Program-made: the position numbers and the translations under genes
Shown: one piece after another, positions 53,189 through 62,929 of the stretch
Layout of the letters: each line of letters begins with the position of its first letter
How positions within the stretch are numbered: position 1 is the stretch's first letter
NCBI GenBank assembly: GCA_964536015.1
Contig: CAZHVS010000001.1
Coordinates: forward strand, 186,001-250,000
Direction: 5' to 3'
Length of the DNA: 64,000 bases
Source: CAZHVS01 sp964536015
GTDB taxonomy: Bacteria; Bacteroidota; Ignavibacteria; Ignavibacteriales; Ignavibacteriaceae
The notes under the pieces: generated by a model
Seen by the model: only the letters and a program-made list of their open reading frames with translations
Told to the model about the DNA's origin: nothing
Database searches by the model: none

Positions 53189-56100
53189 TTAATGATACTC
53201 ATCCCAACTTTTAACTGGTAAGGTTGATGGGGAATAAACTTTTAATGCTTTAACAAATCTTTTTGCAACCTGTATGTTTGTAAAAAGAGGAATATTTAAA
53301 TCAACTGCTTTTCTTCTGATTGTATAATCACTATCCAGCTCAACTTTTTCTGAAGTTTTGGGAATATTAATAACAAGATCGATTTCTCCATTTTCCATAT
53401 AACTAAGTATGCTTGGTTCAGTATCATCAAATGGACGATATAAAACATCTACATCAACTCCGCCATTATCCTTATAAAAATCCGACGTACCTTTAGTGCC
53501 GTATAATTTTAATCCCATCTTTGTCAAAATCTTTAATTCATCAATAAACTCAGCTTTATTTTTAGGAGTTCCTGTAGAAAGTAAAACTCCTTTTGATGGA
53601 ACTCTTTGCCCAATTGCTAGCAAACTTTTTAGAAAAGCTTCATTAAAATCATCGCCAAGACAGGCAACTTCTCCGGTGGATGACATTTCAACGCCTGTAA
53701 CAGGGTCGGACCCTTTTAGTCTGGTGAAGGAAAACTGAGAAGCTTTAACTCCCACATAATCAAGATCAAAAGATGATTTGTCAATTCGTGGAACCTTTTC
53801 TCCTAACATTAAACGAGTAGCAATTTCTATAAAATTTATTTTAAGAGTTTTTGATACAAATGGAAAACTTCTTGAGGCACGAAGATTACATTCAATAACT
53901 TTTACTTCGTTATCTTTTGCGATAAACTGAATATTAAATGGTCCTGTTATTTCTAATGCGCTTGCAATTTTTTTTGTAATCATTTTCACTTTGCGCATTG
54001 TCTCTAAATACGTACGCTGCGGCGGAAGCACAATGGTCGCATCACCGGAGTGAACGCCTGCATTCTCAACATGTTCAGAAATTGCGTAACAAAAAAGCTC
54101 ACCTTCTGTTGCAACAGCATCAACTTCAATTTCGCGTGCATCGGTTATAAATTTACTTATTACAACAGGATGTTCAGTATTAAGTTCAGTCGCTTTTTTA
54201 AGGTAAACTTCAAGCTCATCTTCTGTTAGTACAATACTCATTGCTGCACCACTAAGAACATAGCTGGGTCTTATCAAAACAGGATAGCCAACATTATCAG
54301 CAAATTTTTTTGCATCAATTAAGCTTGTAACTTCTTTCCATTCAGGCTGATCAACTTCAATTTCATCAAGAATTTTGGAAAACTTATGACGGCTTTCAGC
54401 ATTATCTATTTGTTCAGGCGAAGTACCAATAATTTTTATGCCTGCTTTGTGCAGTTTAACAGCAAGGTTATTTGGAACCTGTCCGCCCATTGAAACTATT
54501 ATTCCATCGGGATTTTCTTTATCATAAATATCAAGCACGCGTTCAAAAGTTAACTGTTCAAAATAAAGTTTATCACAAATATCATAATCTGTGCTTACAG
54601 TTTCAGGGTTGCAATTAATCATAATTGATTTGTAACCACTTTTGTTAATCTGGTTAACAGCATTAACACAGCACCAATCAAACTCAACTGATGAACCTAT
54701 GCGATAAGCCCCGCTGCCAAGTACAACTATCTGGTCCTTTTCTCCAAGTTGAATATCATCTTCAATTCCATGATAAGTTAAGTATAGATAATTTGTTTGT
54801 GCGGGAAACTCAGCAGCCATTGTATCTATTTGTTTTACAACCGGTATTATACCTAATGATTTTCTATACTCTCGTACTTCAAGTTCCTTTGTTTGTGTTA
54901 GATTTGCAATCTGAAGATCAGAAAAGCCTGCTTGTTTTATTTCTCTCAATAAATCAGAATTTAAACCTTTGAGGTTTTTAAAGCCTCGGATGTTTGTTTC
55001 AAGATCAACAATATTTTTCATTTTATACAAAAACCACTTTGTGATTTTCGTAAGCTCGTGAATTTTGTCAATAGAATAACCTTGCTGCAAAGCCTGAGCG
55101 ATTGCAAAAATTCTTTTATCACTTGGTTCAGATAATTCTTTATCAAGATATGAGAAATTTAAATTGCTGCCAACAAATCCAGGCATTCCAACATCAAGCA
55201 TACGAATTGCTTTTTGAAGAACTTCTTCAAAGCTTCTGCCCAGCGACATTACTTCACCAACAGATTTCATTTCCGACCCAAGCTGTGTGCTGACCAGCTG
55301 AAATTTTTGTAAATCCCATCTTGGAAATTTTAATGCAACATAATCAAGTGCAGGTTCAAAGTTAGCAGAGGTTTCTTGTGTGATAATGTTTACAACTTCA
55401 TTAAGTGCATAACCAAGTGCAAGTTTTGTTGCTATAAATGCAAGCGGGTAACCGGTTGCTTTGGATGCAAGTGCAGAGCTGCGGCTTAAACGTGCATTTA
55501 CTTCAATTATTCTGTAATCTTCAGAGTTTGGATTGAGTGCATACTGAATGTTACATTCACCAATAATTCCAAGATGACGAATTAATTTTATTCCAATTGA
55601 ACGAAGTTTAAAATTTTCTTTAGCTGATAATGTTTGAACTGGTGCAATTACAACGCTATCGCCAGTGTGTATTCCCATCGGATCAATATTTTCCATTGAA
55701 CAGATTGTAATACAGTTATCATATTTATCGCGGACAATTTCATACTCAACTTCTTTCCAGCCATACAATGATTCTTCTATAAGAATTTGATTAGTGAATG
55801 AAAATGCGCGTCTTGCTTTTTCGATCAATTCTTCTTTGTTGTTTACAATCCCTGAACCTAATCCGCCAAGGGCATAAGCAATGCGAACCATAACCGGGAA
55901 ATTAATTTCCTCAGCTACTTTTACTGCTTCATCTACAGTAGTAGCAGTTTTACTTTTTGCAACTTTTAATCCAATTTCTGTAACGCGTTCTGCAAATAAT
56001 AATCTGTCTTCAGTATCTTTAATTGTGTCAACCGGAGTTCCGAGAACTTTTATGTTATACTTTTCTAACAATCCCTTATCGTAAAGATCAACCCCAACAT

Positions 56101-56389
56101 TAAGCGCGGTTTGTCCACCAAATTGCAGTAAGATAGAATCAGGTTGTTCTTTAATAATTATTTTTTCTACAAACTCAGTTTTAATCGGAACAAAGTAAAC
56201 TTTATCTGCAAAGTTTTCTGATGTTTGTATTGTAGCAATGTTTGGATTTACAAGTACAGTTTCTATTCCATCTTCTTTAAGTGCTTTAATAGCCTGAGAG
56301 CCTGAATAATCAAACTCACCTGCTTGCCCGATTTGTAAAGCACCACTGCCAAGAATTAATACTTTTTTTGGTTTACCTTTTTTAATCAT
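53189..56389 (-). CDS. carB: Carbamoyl-phosphate synthase large subunit
   Basis: A 1066-residue enzyme with two ATP-grasp halves: 'KKVLILGSGALQIGQAGEFDYSG' starts the first and 'QIVVLGSGAYRIGSSVEFDW' the second; a C-terminal MGS-type allosteric domain is present. It makes carbamoyl phosphate for pyrimidine and arginine synthesis with ammonia from CarA. The frame runs 18 codons further to 56443, but that stretch comes from an inverted-repeat element, so the true start is ATG 56389 ('MIKKGKPKKVLIL'). It lies 87 nt after carA. Confidence 0.95.
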   Translation of the reverse strand: MIKKGKPKKVLILGSGALQIGQAGEFDYSGSQAIKALKEDGIETVLVNPNIATIQTSENFADKVYFVPIKTEFVEKIIIKEQPDSILLQFGGQTALNVGVDLYDKGLLEKYNIKVLGTPVDTIKDTEDRLLFAERVTEIGLKVAKSKTATTVDEAVKVAEEINFPVMVRIAYALGGLGSGIVNNKEELIEKARRAFSFTNQILIEESLYGWKEVEYEIVRDKYDNCITICSMENIDPMGIHTGDSVVIAPVQTLSAKENFKLRSIGIKLIRHLGIIGECNIQYALNPNSEDYRIIEVNARLSRSSALASKATGYPLAFIATKLALGYALNEVVNIITQETSANFEPALDYVALKFPRWDLQKFQLVSTQLGSEMKSVGEVMSLGRSFEEVLQKAIRMLDVGMPGFVGSNLNFSYLDKELSEPSDKRIFAIAQALQQGYSIDKIHELTKITKWFLYKMKNIVDLETNIRGFKNLKGLNSDLLREIKQAGFSDLQIANLTQTKELEVREYRKSLGIIPVVKQIDTMAAEFPAQTNYLYLTYHGIEDDIQLGEKDQIVVLGSGAYRIGSSVEFDWCCVNAVNQINKSGYKSIMINCNPETVSTDYDICDKLYFEQLTFERVLDIYDKENPDGIIVSMGGQVPNNLAVKLHKAGIKIIGTSPEQIDNAESRHKFSKILDEIEVDQPEWKEVTSLIDAKKFADNVGYPVLIRPSYVLSGAAMSIVLTEDELEVYLKKATELNTEHPVVISKFITDAREIEVDAVATEGELFCYAISEHVENAGVHSGDATIVLPPQRTYLETMRKVKMITKKIASALEITGPFNIQFIAKDNEVKVIECNLRASRSFPFVSKTLKINFIEIATRLMLGEKVPRIDKSSFDLDYVGVKASQFSFTRLKGSDPVTGVEMSSTGEVACLGDDFNEAFLKSLLAIGQRVPSKGVLLSTGTPKNKAEFIDELKILTKMGLKLYGTKGTSDFYKDNGGVDVDVLYRPFDDTEPSILSYMENGEIDLVINIPKTSEKVELDSDYTIRRKAVDLNIPLFTNIQVAKRFVKALKVYSPSTLPVKSWDEYH

Positions 56390-56476
56390 TTCATTTCTCA
56401 GTTTTGCTCTGCGTCTCAGCGCCTCTGCGTTAAAAAAAATCATTAACCGCAGAGAGACGCAAAGTAGCAGAGGGAT
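56390..56476. repeat. Imperfect inverted-repeat element between carA and carB
   Basis: Arms at about 56407-56431 and 56445-56472 are imperfect reverse complements built on the words CTCTGCGTCTC and AGAGACGCA. It is GC-rich compared with its surroundings and fills nearly the whole carA-carB spacer. Read through on the minus strand it gives 'NAEALRRR', a phrase often seen where this kind of repeat is translated by mistake. It may form a hairpin in the carAB transcript. Confidence 0.65.
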
Positions 56477-57556
56477 TTATTTTAAAGCTCTAACAAACAT
56501 ATCAAATATAAATTCACTGTCATCTGGCCCGGGTGAAGCTTCCGGATGGAACTGAGAAGCAAAAAATGGTTTGGATATATGAATTATTCCTTCATTAGTT
56601 CCATCGTTATCATTTACAAACCACTCACGCCAATCTTCTGCTAATGTTTTTGAATCCACAGCATAACCATGATTTTGCGAAGTTATATAACAGCGTTTAG
56701 TGCCAAGTTCGTTGCAAGGCTGATTGTGCCCGCGATGACCATATTTTAATTTATAAGTATCAGCCCCGGCCGCAAGTGCAAGTATTTGCGAACCAAGACA
56801 TATACCAAGAATTGGTTTTTCCTGAGCCATGGCTTTTCTTGCATTTTCAATAGTAACTGTATTTAGTTTTGGATCACCCGGACCATTTGAAATTACAATT
56901 CCGTTTGCATCAATTGTTGTAAAATCATAATCATAGGGAACGCGGATTACCGTTATATTTCTTCCAAGAAAAGCACGAATGATGTTATTTTTCGTTCCGC
57001 AATCAACCAGAACAATTTTTTTGCTGCCAGCTTTATACTCAATTACTTCTTTAACACTTACTTCGCCAACAAGATTTGTTTTATTTGGATCCTCAAATTC
57101 AAAATCAATATTCTCATCTATTACAACTTTACCAAGCATTGTTCCCTTATCACGGAGTTTTCTTGTTAACATTCGCGTGTCAATACCATATATCCCGGGA
57201 ATTTTTTCTTCCTTCATCCAATCTGATAATGATTTTTCTGCACTCCAGTGTGAATATTCAAAAGCATAGTCTGTTACAATCAATGCACGGCAGTGAATGT
57301 TATCAGACTCAAAATTTTTTAGTAGTCCGTCTTCCATTTCTTTTGATGGAATTCCGTAGTTCCCGATAAGAGGATAAGTGCAAACTAAAATTTGCCCGCG
57401 GTAAGATGGATCGGTCATTGTTTCGGGGTAGCCAACCATACCTGTGTTAAACACAACTTCGCCGTTTGTATTGCCTTCATATCCAAAACTGTAACCGGAA
57501 AATTCGCTTCCGTCTTCAAGGATAAGTTTTGCTTTTGTTTTTAACTTTGAATTCAT
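56477..57556 (-). CDS. carA: Carbamoyl-phosphate synthase small subunit
   Basis: A 359-residue glutamine amidotransferase: N-terminal 'LILEDGSEFSGYSFGYEG', and a class I GATase domain with the nucleophile Cys in 'GICLGSQILALAAGA' and the catalytic His and Glu in 'SQFHPEASPGP'. It splits glutamine and passes ammonia to CarB. It is the upstream gene of the pair; a 255-nt gap separates it from the next gene to the right. Confidence 0.96.
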   Translation of the reverse strand: MNSKLKTKAKLILEDGSEFSGYSFGYEGNTNGEVVFNTGMVGYPETMTDPSYRGQILVCTYPLIGNYGIPSKEMEDGLLKNFESDNIHCRALIVTDYAFEYSHWSAEKSLSDWMKEEKIPGIYGIDTRMLTRKLRDKGTMLGKVVIDENIDFEFEDPNKTNLVGEVSVKEVIEYKAGSKKIVLVDCGTKNNIIRAFLGRNITVIRVPYDYDFTTIDANGIVISNGPGDPKLNTVTIENARKAMAQEKPILGICLGSQILALAAGADTYKLKYGHRGHNQPCNELGTKRCYITSQNHGYAVDSKTLAEDWREWFVNDNDGTNEGIIHISKPFFASQFHPEASPGPDDSEFIFDMFVRALK

Positions 57557-57811
57557 TTGTGTTGTATTTGAATTATTGATCAGGCGAACTAATCCCTTTT
57601 TGAAAAATTATATAGTTATTAGCTCTTAGGATTTGAGTAACAAATTTACATCATTAATTGATAAATTCTAATAAAAAAAATTTTTTTTATTGTCTTTTTC
57701 AAATCTATTAATAGTCTTATTTCACTTTTTATAAAAGAAAATTCACGTTGAAGAAATCACAGCTAGAGTGAAAAGAGTTAGTCAAGTAGGATAATCTTAA
57801 AAGATGTTAAT

Positions 57812-58822
57812 TTACTTTTTAATAATTATTTTTTTTATAATCATTCCTTTTTGAACTTTATCACGATTGCTTTGAACAATTGCGAGAGAAAATTTTTCTC
57901 CACGGACTTCAATTATTTCAAGATTGGCTACTTTACTTTCTCCAAGACCGAGAAACTCTTTAGTCGAAGGATCAAAAAGAGAATCTGAAACTGCATACAC
58001 TCCAAATTCTTCTCCTACTTTTAATCTTTGTGCTGAACCAATATTAATAAATGCTTCACCAGTTATTTCATCATAAGTAACTATTTGACCTTTAACTATC
58101 TCTGCATTTATATTGATATCGTCAAGTGATTTATCCTGTAAATGAAAATTATCATTCTTCTTTTGATTAAAAGACAAAATGTTACGGTCACTTTCTTTAA
58201 TAGCGTTACTGAGGTCTTCACAAAAGGTCAGCATTGTTTCTCCAACTATAGTAGAAGCAAATTCTTCTCCGCCAAAAGGAATTTTATCAAGACCGTAAAA
58301 TTGTTCCTTTTCAGTAGAAGGTCTTCCAAGAATTGTTAAACCAAGTTGATCTTTTGTTATTTTTGTTTCAATAGTTTGAGAAAAAGTATTACGATTTTCA
58401 TTTAAATTAAAAATTTTAATATCACATTCAATTAAACAACTATAACCTTCATAGCCTCCAACCTGAAGTTCTCCCGCCATATATCTTTTAATATTGAATG
58501 ATAAAATTTTTCCAAAAACAACGTAATTAAAATTTTTATCTTTTGCGAAATCAGAAATAAATTCAATATCATTACAAGCTGAAGGTAAATCTGCATCTTC
58601 AGGTAAAAGAGAGATGAACGCAGTAGAAGAGAGAACATTAACTTTGTAAAATTCTCTTATGTAAGCAGCAATATAATTTGGAATTTCTTTCGAAAGTTCC
58701 CATTTGCCATTAAACGAAGTCTCATTCTTAAATGGAATAAAAAGAATTTGTGAATAAATTTCTGTGCTTAGCAACAGGCTAATAAATATAATATTTCTTA
58801 CAAACAGCTTTAAATTTTTCAA
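57812..58822 (-). CDS. Secreted CsgG/FlgT-like protein
   Basis: A 336-residue protein with a signal peptide (through 'LLSTEIYS'). The N-terminal part has 'ILFIPFKNET' and 'FVVFGKI'-like strands as in CsgG/TolB-N proteins, and the C-terminal ~95 residues ('GQIVTYDEITGEAFINIGSA', 'LKVGEEFGVY', 'LGLGESKVANLEII') match the FlgT C-terminal domain pattern. The start is TTG at 58822, which overlaps the 3' end of the NamZ-like gene by 44 nt; no other start leaves a full signal peptide. It would act in the periplasm or outer membrane. Confidence 0.65.
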   Translation of the reverse strand: MKNLKLFVRNIIFISLLLSTEIYSQILFIPFKNETSFNGKWELSKEIPNYIAAYIREFYKVNVLSSTAFISLLPEDADLPSACNDIEFISDFAKDKNFNYVVFGKILSFNIKRYMAGELQVGGYEGYSCLIECDIKIFNLNENRNTFSQTIETKITKDQLGLTILGRPSTEKEQFYGLDKIPFGGEEFASTIVGETMLTFCEDLSNAIKESDRNILSFNQKKNDNFHLQDKSLDDININAEIVKGQIVTYDEITGEAFINIGSAQRLKVGEEFGVYAVSDSLFDPSTKEFLGLGESKVANLEIIEVRGEKFSLAIVQSNRDKVQKGMIIKKIIIKK

Positions 58823-60011
58823 GATCTTTATCCAGGTAATTTTTTATATCATCATATTTCATTCTTTTCAAGAATAATTCTCTAATCTTTGAAGTTCCGC
58901 ATACTTTATCGAACATCTTTATTCTCGATGAATCACATAGGTCAAAAGGGTTTTTTTCGGGATATAATTCATTATGAACTTGTAAAAATATAAACTGTAA
59001 ACTCATCAGGTTCACTTTTCTATAATCTGTAAAATGAATTTGTACTCCACCTAAAGATTTATCCTTATTTTTTGAATAAAAAGGTTTGAAATGAATTGGT
59101 CTAAAATGTACTCCATCGATACCAAGCGAATTCATCTTTGTTGCCAGTTTTTCAGCATCAATCCACTCTGCTGCAAAAACTTGAAATGGAATAGTGTAAC
59201 CGACACCTTCAGAAATCACACCAAGCTCGCCAAGAATTCCTGTAGATACATAGAATGCTGGAGTCTCTTTGTAAGGAATGTGTGGAGAGGTTGGTATCCA
59301 TTGTAATCCGGTTTCGTCAAAGGACATATTTCTTTTCCATCCTTGCATTGGAATGATCGTCAGTTTACAATGGATACTATTTGAAAGCATCTTATCTTCG
59401 TTCAAAAGTCTTGCAAGTTCACCAACTGTCAATCCATGTACATAAGGAATTTTAAATTGTGATACGAAAGAAATAAAATCATCTTCAACAACATTTCCTT
59501 CAATTTTATTTCCACCAAGTGGATTAGGACGGTCAAGAATAACAAATTCAATATCATTTTCAGCGGCTGCTTCCATTGCCAAACCAAGTGTACTTATATA
59601 TGTATAACTTCTGCAACCGATGTCTTGAATATCATAGATAAGTACATCAATTCCTTTTAACATTTCTTTAGTTGGCTTTCGCGTTTTTCCATATAAAGAA
59701 TAAACTGGAAGTTTGGTTTTTGTATCAGTATAAAATTCAACATAATCACCAGCGGCATAATCACCACGGACGCCATGTTCGGGACCGAATAAAGCTACAA
59801 GTTTGACTTGGGGAGCATTAAAAAGAATATCAATTGTTGATTCCAATTTGGAATCAACACCCGTTGGATTAGTAATTAGTCCAACTCTTTTCCCTTTGAG
59901 TATATCGAAATTATTTTCTCTTAATTGTTCAATACCTAATTTGATTTTTGGTTGTTGAGCAAATTGAACACCAATTAATAAAAATGATAAAAATATAATT
60001 TTAAGCTTCAT
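58779..60011 (-). CDS. namZ: NamZ-like exo-beta-N-acetylmuramidase (DUF1343)
   Basis: A 410-residue secreted protein with a signal peptide (through 'GVQFAQ'). 'GKRVGLITNPTGVDSKLESTIDIL', 'LFGPEHGVRGDYAAGD', 'VLIYDIQDIGCRSYTYISTL' and 'DRPNPLGG' are the DUF1343 signature; members cut N-acetylmuramic acid from the non-reducing end of peptidoglycan fragments. ATG 60011 overlaps the upstream cyclodeaminase stop. It may serve wall-fragment recycling; its place next to histidine-degradation genes is not explained. Confidence 0.88.
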   Translation of the reverse strand: MKLKIIFLSFLLIGVQFAQQPKIKLGIEQLRENNFDILKGKRVGLITNPTGVDSKLESTIDILFNAPQVKLVALFGPEHGVRGDYAAGDYVEFYTDTKTKLPVYSLYGKTRKPTKEMLKGIDVLIYDIQDIGCRSYTYISTLGLAMEAAAENDIEFVILDRPNPLGGNKIEGNVVEDDFISFVSQFKIPYVHGLTVGELARLLNEDKMLSNSIHCKLTIIPMQGWKRNMSFDETGLQWIPTSPHIPYKETPAFYVSTGILGELGVISEGVGYTIPFQVFAAEWIDAEKLATKMNSLGIDGVHFRPIHFKPFYSKNKDKSLGGVQIHFTDYRKVNLMSLQFIFLQVHNELYPEKNPFDLCDSSRIKMFDKVCGTSKIRELFLKRMKYDDIKNYLDKDLEKFKAVCKKYYIY

Positions 60012-60640
60012 CAACTTCTCATCTTCTGCATAATATTAGACATTAAAACTGAATATTGATCTTTTATTTCTTTATATGATGCTTCAGCTTTATTTAATAT
60101 TTCTGCAGAAAGATTTTTATTATTTAATGAAGAACAATTAATTAAAACATTAAGAAAAGCACCTTCAGCTGCAGTAGCAATCAGCGCAATACCTACTCCT
60201 GCATCGGATAAAGAATTTTGGTTTCCTTTTTCTGCGATAATTTTTAATATAGGAATTAATTCCCTGCAGGTAAAAATAACTTCTGAAGGAACTTGTGCTG
60301 CTTCTAGGGTTGCATTTTCAATTGCCTGTGTTCTTAACATTTTTTCCTGGTCATTTTCTTTCGGAAGTTTAAATGCATCCATAACTTTGTCGAAAGCCGA
60401 ATTATCTTTTTTTGCCAGTATTACAAATTTATCTCTCAAGTTGCAAAGTTTTTTTTCAAGCTCCATAAATTCTGCTTCGACTGAAGCATATTTCTTTTTG
60501 CCAATTGTAAGATTGCAAACCATTGAGCCAAGTGAGGAAGCAAGTACTCCGCATAAAGCAGCTACGTTTCCACCACCAGGTGTTGGCGAATTCGATGATA
60601 ATTCATCAAGATAATTTTGAAGAGTTTTATTTAAGTCCAT
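60011..60640 (-). CDS. Formimidoyl-tetrahydrofolate cyclodeaminase
   Basis: A 209-residue helical protein of the cyclodeaminase family: 'SSNSPTPGGGNVAALCG' is the signature Gly-rich start and 'GSMVCNLTIGKKKY' follows. It closes 5-formimino-THF to methenyl-THF and releases ammonia. A ribosome site CCGGAGA lies just before the ATG. It follows the transferase gene ftcD by 11 nt, so the two steps, fused in animals, are separate but adjacent here. Confidence 0.92.
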   Translation of the reverse strand: MDLNKTLQNYLDELSSNSPTPGGGNVAALCGVLASSLGSMVCNLTIGKKKYASVEAEFMELEKKLCNLRDKFVILAKKDNSAFDKVMDAFKLPKENDQEKMLRTQAIENATLEAAQVPSEVIFTCRELIPILKIIAEKGNQNSLSDAGVGIALIATAAEGAFLNVLINCSSLNNKNLSAEILNKAEASYKEIKDQYSVLMSNIMQKMRS

Positions 60641-60651
60641 TTTTTCTCCGG

Positions 60652-61671
60652 CTATTGAATCATGTAATCAATTATTTTTTCATTTTTTACAAAAGGATTA
60701 AGAGTACTCAATCCCAGTTTTTCTATTGCAATGTCTACAAGAGATTGTTCATCTTTGTACTTTCCATCAGAATAAAAATTCCCTGCCTGAAGTAATGCTT
60801 CGAGCGGAACAAGTCCAACTATCTCACTGCCATTTGCTTCAACACCAAGACGGGTCGCTTCTTTTTTCACTTCTTCAAATGCGACATGAATTGGAGTGAT
60901 GTTATAATTAGTCAGATTAATCGATACTTGAGTTATATTATATTTTTCTAAAGCAACTCCCATTCCTTTAAAGTGTTTCAATCTTCCTGGTTCTTTTACT
61001 GTTTCACCATTTATTTTAATTATTTTTCCATTTTCATCCCGCTTCGGTCTTCCTGATTCTCTAAGAATTTCAGCAATTTCTTTCGAATATTTAATATCGG
61101 TGCTTTTTATATTTACATTATATGCAATTAAAAAAAATCTGGCACCTGTAACAATTCCACCAAGTTTTGGATTAAATACATTTGTACCATAGTCAGGATA
61201 CCATTGTGGATCTTTTAATTTTTCTTCAAGTCCCTCATACTCACCTTTACGAATATTTGCGAGATTAGTCCGCTCAGGTTTTTTTGCTGCTGCTTCATAA
61301 AGATAAACTGGAACATTTAATTCTTTAGAAATATTTGCAGCGTATTGTTCAGATATTTTTGCACATTCTTCCATTGTAATATTTTTTACCGGGACAAAAG
61401 GAACAACATCAATTGCACCAAGTCTTGGGTGCTCACCTTTATGATTTCTCATATCAATTACCGATGCAGCAGCTTTGCTTATAGCTAAAGCTCCATCTAA
61501 TATTCCTTCTTCATCACCGGCAAGAGTAACAACGACACGATTGTAATCGGCATCCGGTTCAAGACTTAGGAGTTTACAGTTAGCAATATTTTTTAAACTA
61601 TCTTTCATTAATTGAAAAGATTGTTCATTTTTTCCTTCACTAAAATTGGGAACACATTCTATTATCTTCAT
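60652..61671 (-). CDS. ftcD: Glutamate formimidoyltransferase
   Basis: A 339-residue protein of the FTCD N-terminal type: 'IECVPNFSEGKNEQS' at the start, 'HPRLGAIDVVPFVPV' with the catalytic His and 'YGTNVFNPKLGGIVTGARFFLIAYNVN'. It moves the formimino group from formiminoglutamate to THF, the last step of histidine breakdown by this route. It starts 3 nt after hutI. Confidence 0.95.
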   Translation of the reverse strand: MKIIECVPNFSEGKNEQSFQLMKDSLKNIANCKLLSLEPDADYNRVVVTLAGDEEGILDGALAISKAAASVIDMRNHKGEHPRLGAIDVVPFVPVKNITMEECAKISEQYAANISKELNVPVYLYEAAAKKPERTNLANIRKGEYEGLEEKLKDPQWYPDYGTNVFNPKLGGIVTGARFFLIAYNVNIKSTDIKYSKEIAEILRESGRPKRDENGKIIKINGETVKEPGRLKHFKGMGVALEKYNITQVSINLTNYNITPIHVAFEEVKKEATRLGVEANGSEIVGLVPLEALLQAGNFYSDGKYKDEQSLVDIAIEKLGLSTLNPFVKNEKIIDYMIQ

Positions 61672-61674
61672 AAA

Positions 61675-62919
61675 TCAATCCTTAGTTTTATAAATTACTT
61701 CACCATTCTTTATGGTCATAAAATTTAAATTTATTCCAATATTATAAACTAAATCAGAATAATTATTTGTATTCAGTATTGAAAAATCTGCTTGTTTACC
61801 TATTTCAATGCTGCCTGTTTTTGTTTCAATATCAAGAGCTTTTGCAGCGTTGATAGTAAAAGCAGAAATCGTTTCTTCAATTGTCATTTTCATTTTTAAT
61901 GCTGCAATACTCATTATTAAATTTATGTTAGCAATATTAGAAGAGCCAGGATTATAATCCGTTGAGATTGCTACAATTGCTTCATTGTGAATTAGTTTTT
62001 TTGCGGGGGCAAAACCATAGTCCAAAAAGAAAGAAACTCCCGGAAGTAAAACAGCTACCACTTCAGAATTTGAAAATTTTTGAATATCTGTATCTTTGAT
62101 TACTTCAAGATGATCTATGCTTTTTGCATTGTACTTAATTCCAATATCAAGTCCACCAATTGAGTTAAATTGTTCTGAATGAAGTTTAATTTTCATTCCG
62201 GATCTTTTTGCTGCAGAGAAAATTAAATCAATTTCTTCCGGTAAAAATGCCGTTGATTCGCAAAAAGCATCACAAAAAACAGCTAGTTTATTCTTTGTAA
62301 TATATGGAATCATTTTTTCTGTAATAAGTTTTATGTATCCAGCTCTATCATTTTTGTATTCTTTTGGAAATGTATGGGCACCTAGAAATGTTGAAATAAT
62401 ATCAATAGGGAAATGATTATTAAGTCTGTTAATTACATTAAGTATTTTAATCTCATTTTTAAAATCTAGTCCGTATCCTGATTTAATTTCAAGTGTAGTT
62501 ACACCTTGCGAAATAAAATGTTCAATTCTGGGTTTGATCAAATTATATAATTCATCTTCAGTGGAATTTCGAACCGAAGTGACAGTAGTATTTATACCTC
62601 CACCTTTTTTTGCAATTTCTTCGTAATGAACACCTTTTAACTTTTCACAAAATTCATTTGCTCTTGAACCCGCAAAAACAGTGTGTGTATGACAATCAAT
62701 AAAACCCGGAAACAGGACTTTATTTTTTATGTCTATTACTTTAAATTCAGAATTATTTACTTTATTAGAGGGAATTAAATCTTTGATAATACCGTCTTCA
62801 ACAATAACGGAATGGTTTTCAAGAACAGAAATATTATTTAAGTCAGAACCTCTTTTAAATCCCTTTTTACCAGAATCAACTGTAATAATTTGAGCAGGGT
62901 TATGGAAAACTTTTATCAT
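61675..62919 (-). CDS. hutI: Imidazolonepropionase
   Basis: A 414-residue metal-dependent hydrolase of the amidohydrolase group: 'FPGFIDCHTHTVFAGSRANEF' is the metal site, 'IKSGYGLDF', 'HSEQFN' and 'STDYNPGSS' supply further ligands and substrate contacts. It opens imidazolone propionate to formiminoglutamate. Together with the two genes downstream it covers the last steps of histidine use; hutH and hutU are not in the window. Confidence 0.95.
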   Translation of the reverse strand: MIKVFHNPAQIITVDSGKKGFKRGSDLNNISVLENHSVIVEDGIIKDLIPSNKVNNSEFKVIDIKNKVLFPGFIDCHTHTVFAGSRANEFCEKLKGVHYEEIAKKGGGINTTVTSVRNSTEDELYNLIKPRIEHFISQGVTTLEIKSGYGLDFKNEIKILNVINRLNNHFPIDIISTFLGAHTFPKEYKNDRAGYIKLITEKMIPYITKNKLAVFCDAFCESTAFLPEEIDLIFSAAKRSGMKIKLHSEQFNSIGGLDIGIKYNAKSIDHLEVIKDTDIQKFSNSEVVAVLLPGVSFFLDYGFAPAKKLIHNEAIVAISTDYNPGSSNIANINLIMSIAALKMKMTIEETISAFTINAAKALDIETKTGSIEIGKQADFSILNTNNYSDLVYNIGINLNFMTIKNGEVIYKTKD

Positions 62920-62929
62920 TTGAAGTCAG

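Noticed and set aside
56390..56443. N-terminal extension of CarB to 56443
   Set aside because: The extra 18 codons are the translation of the inverted-repeat element; the family start fits ATG 56389.
57670..57691. 22-bp perfect A/T-only palindrome between carA and the FlgT-like gene
   Set aside because: Runs of A and T alone make such palindromes likely by chance in this AT-rich DNA; no further signal supports a function.
60523..60795. Plus-strand open frame opposite the cyclodeaminase/ftcD junction
   Set aside because: Antisense to two well-identified genes, no ribosome site and no family match.
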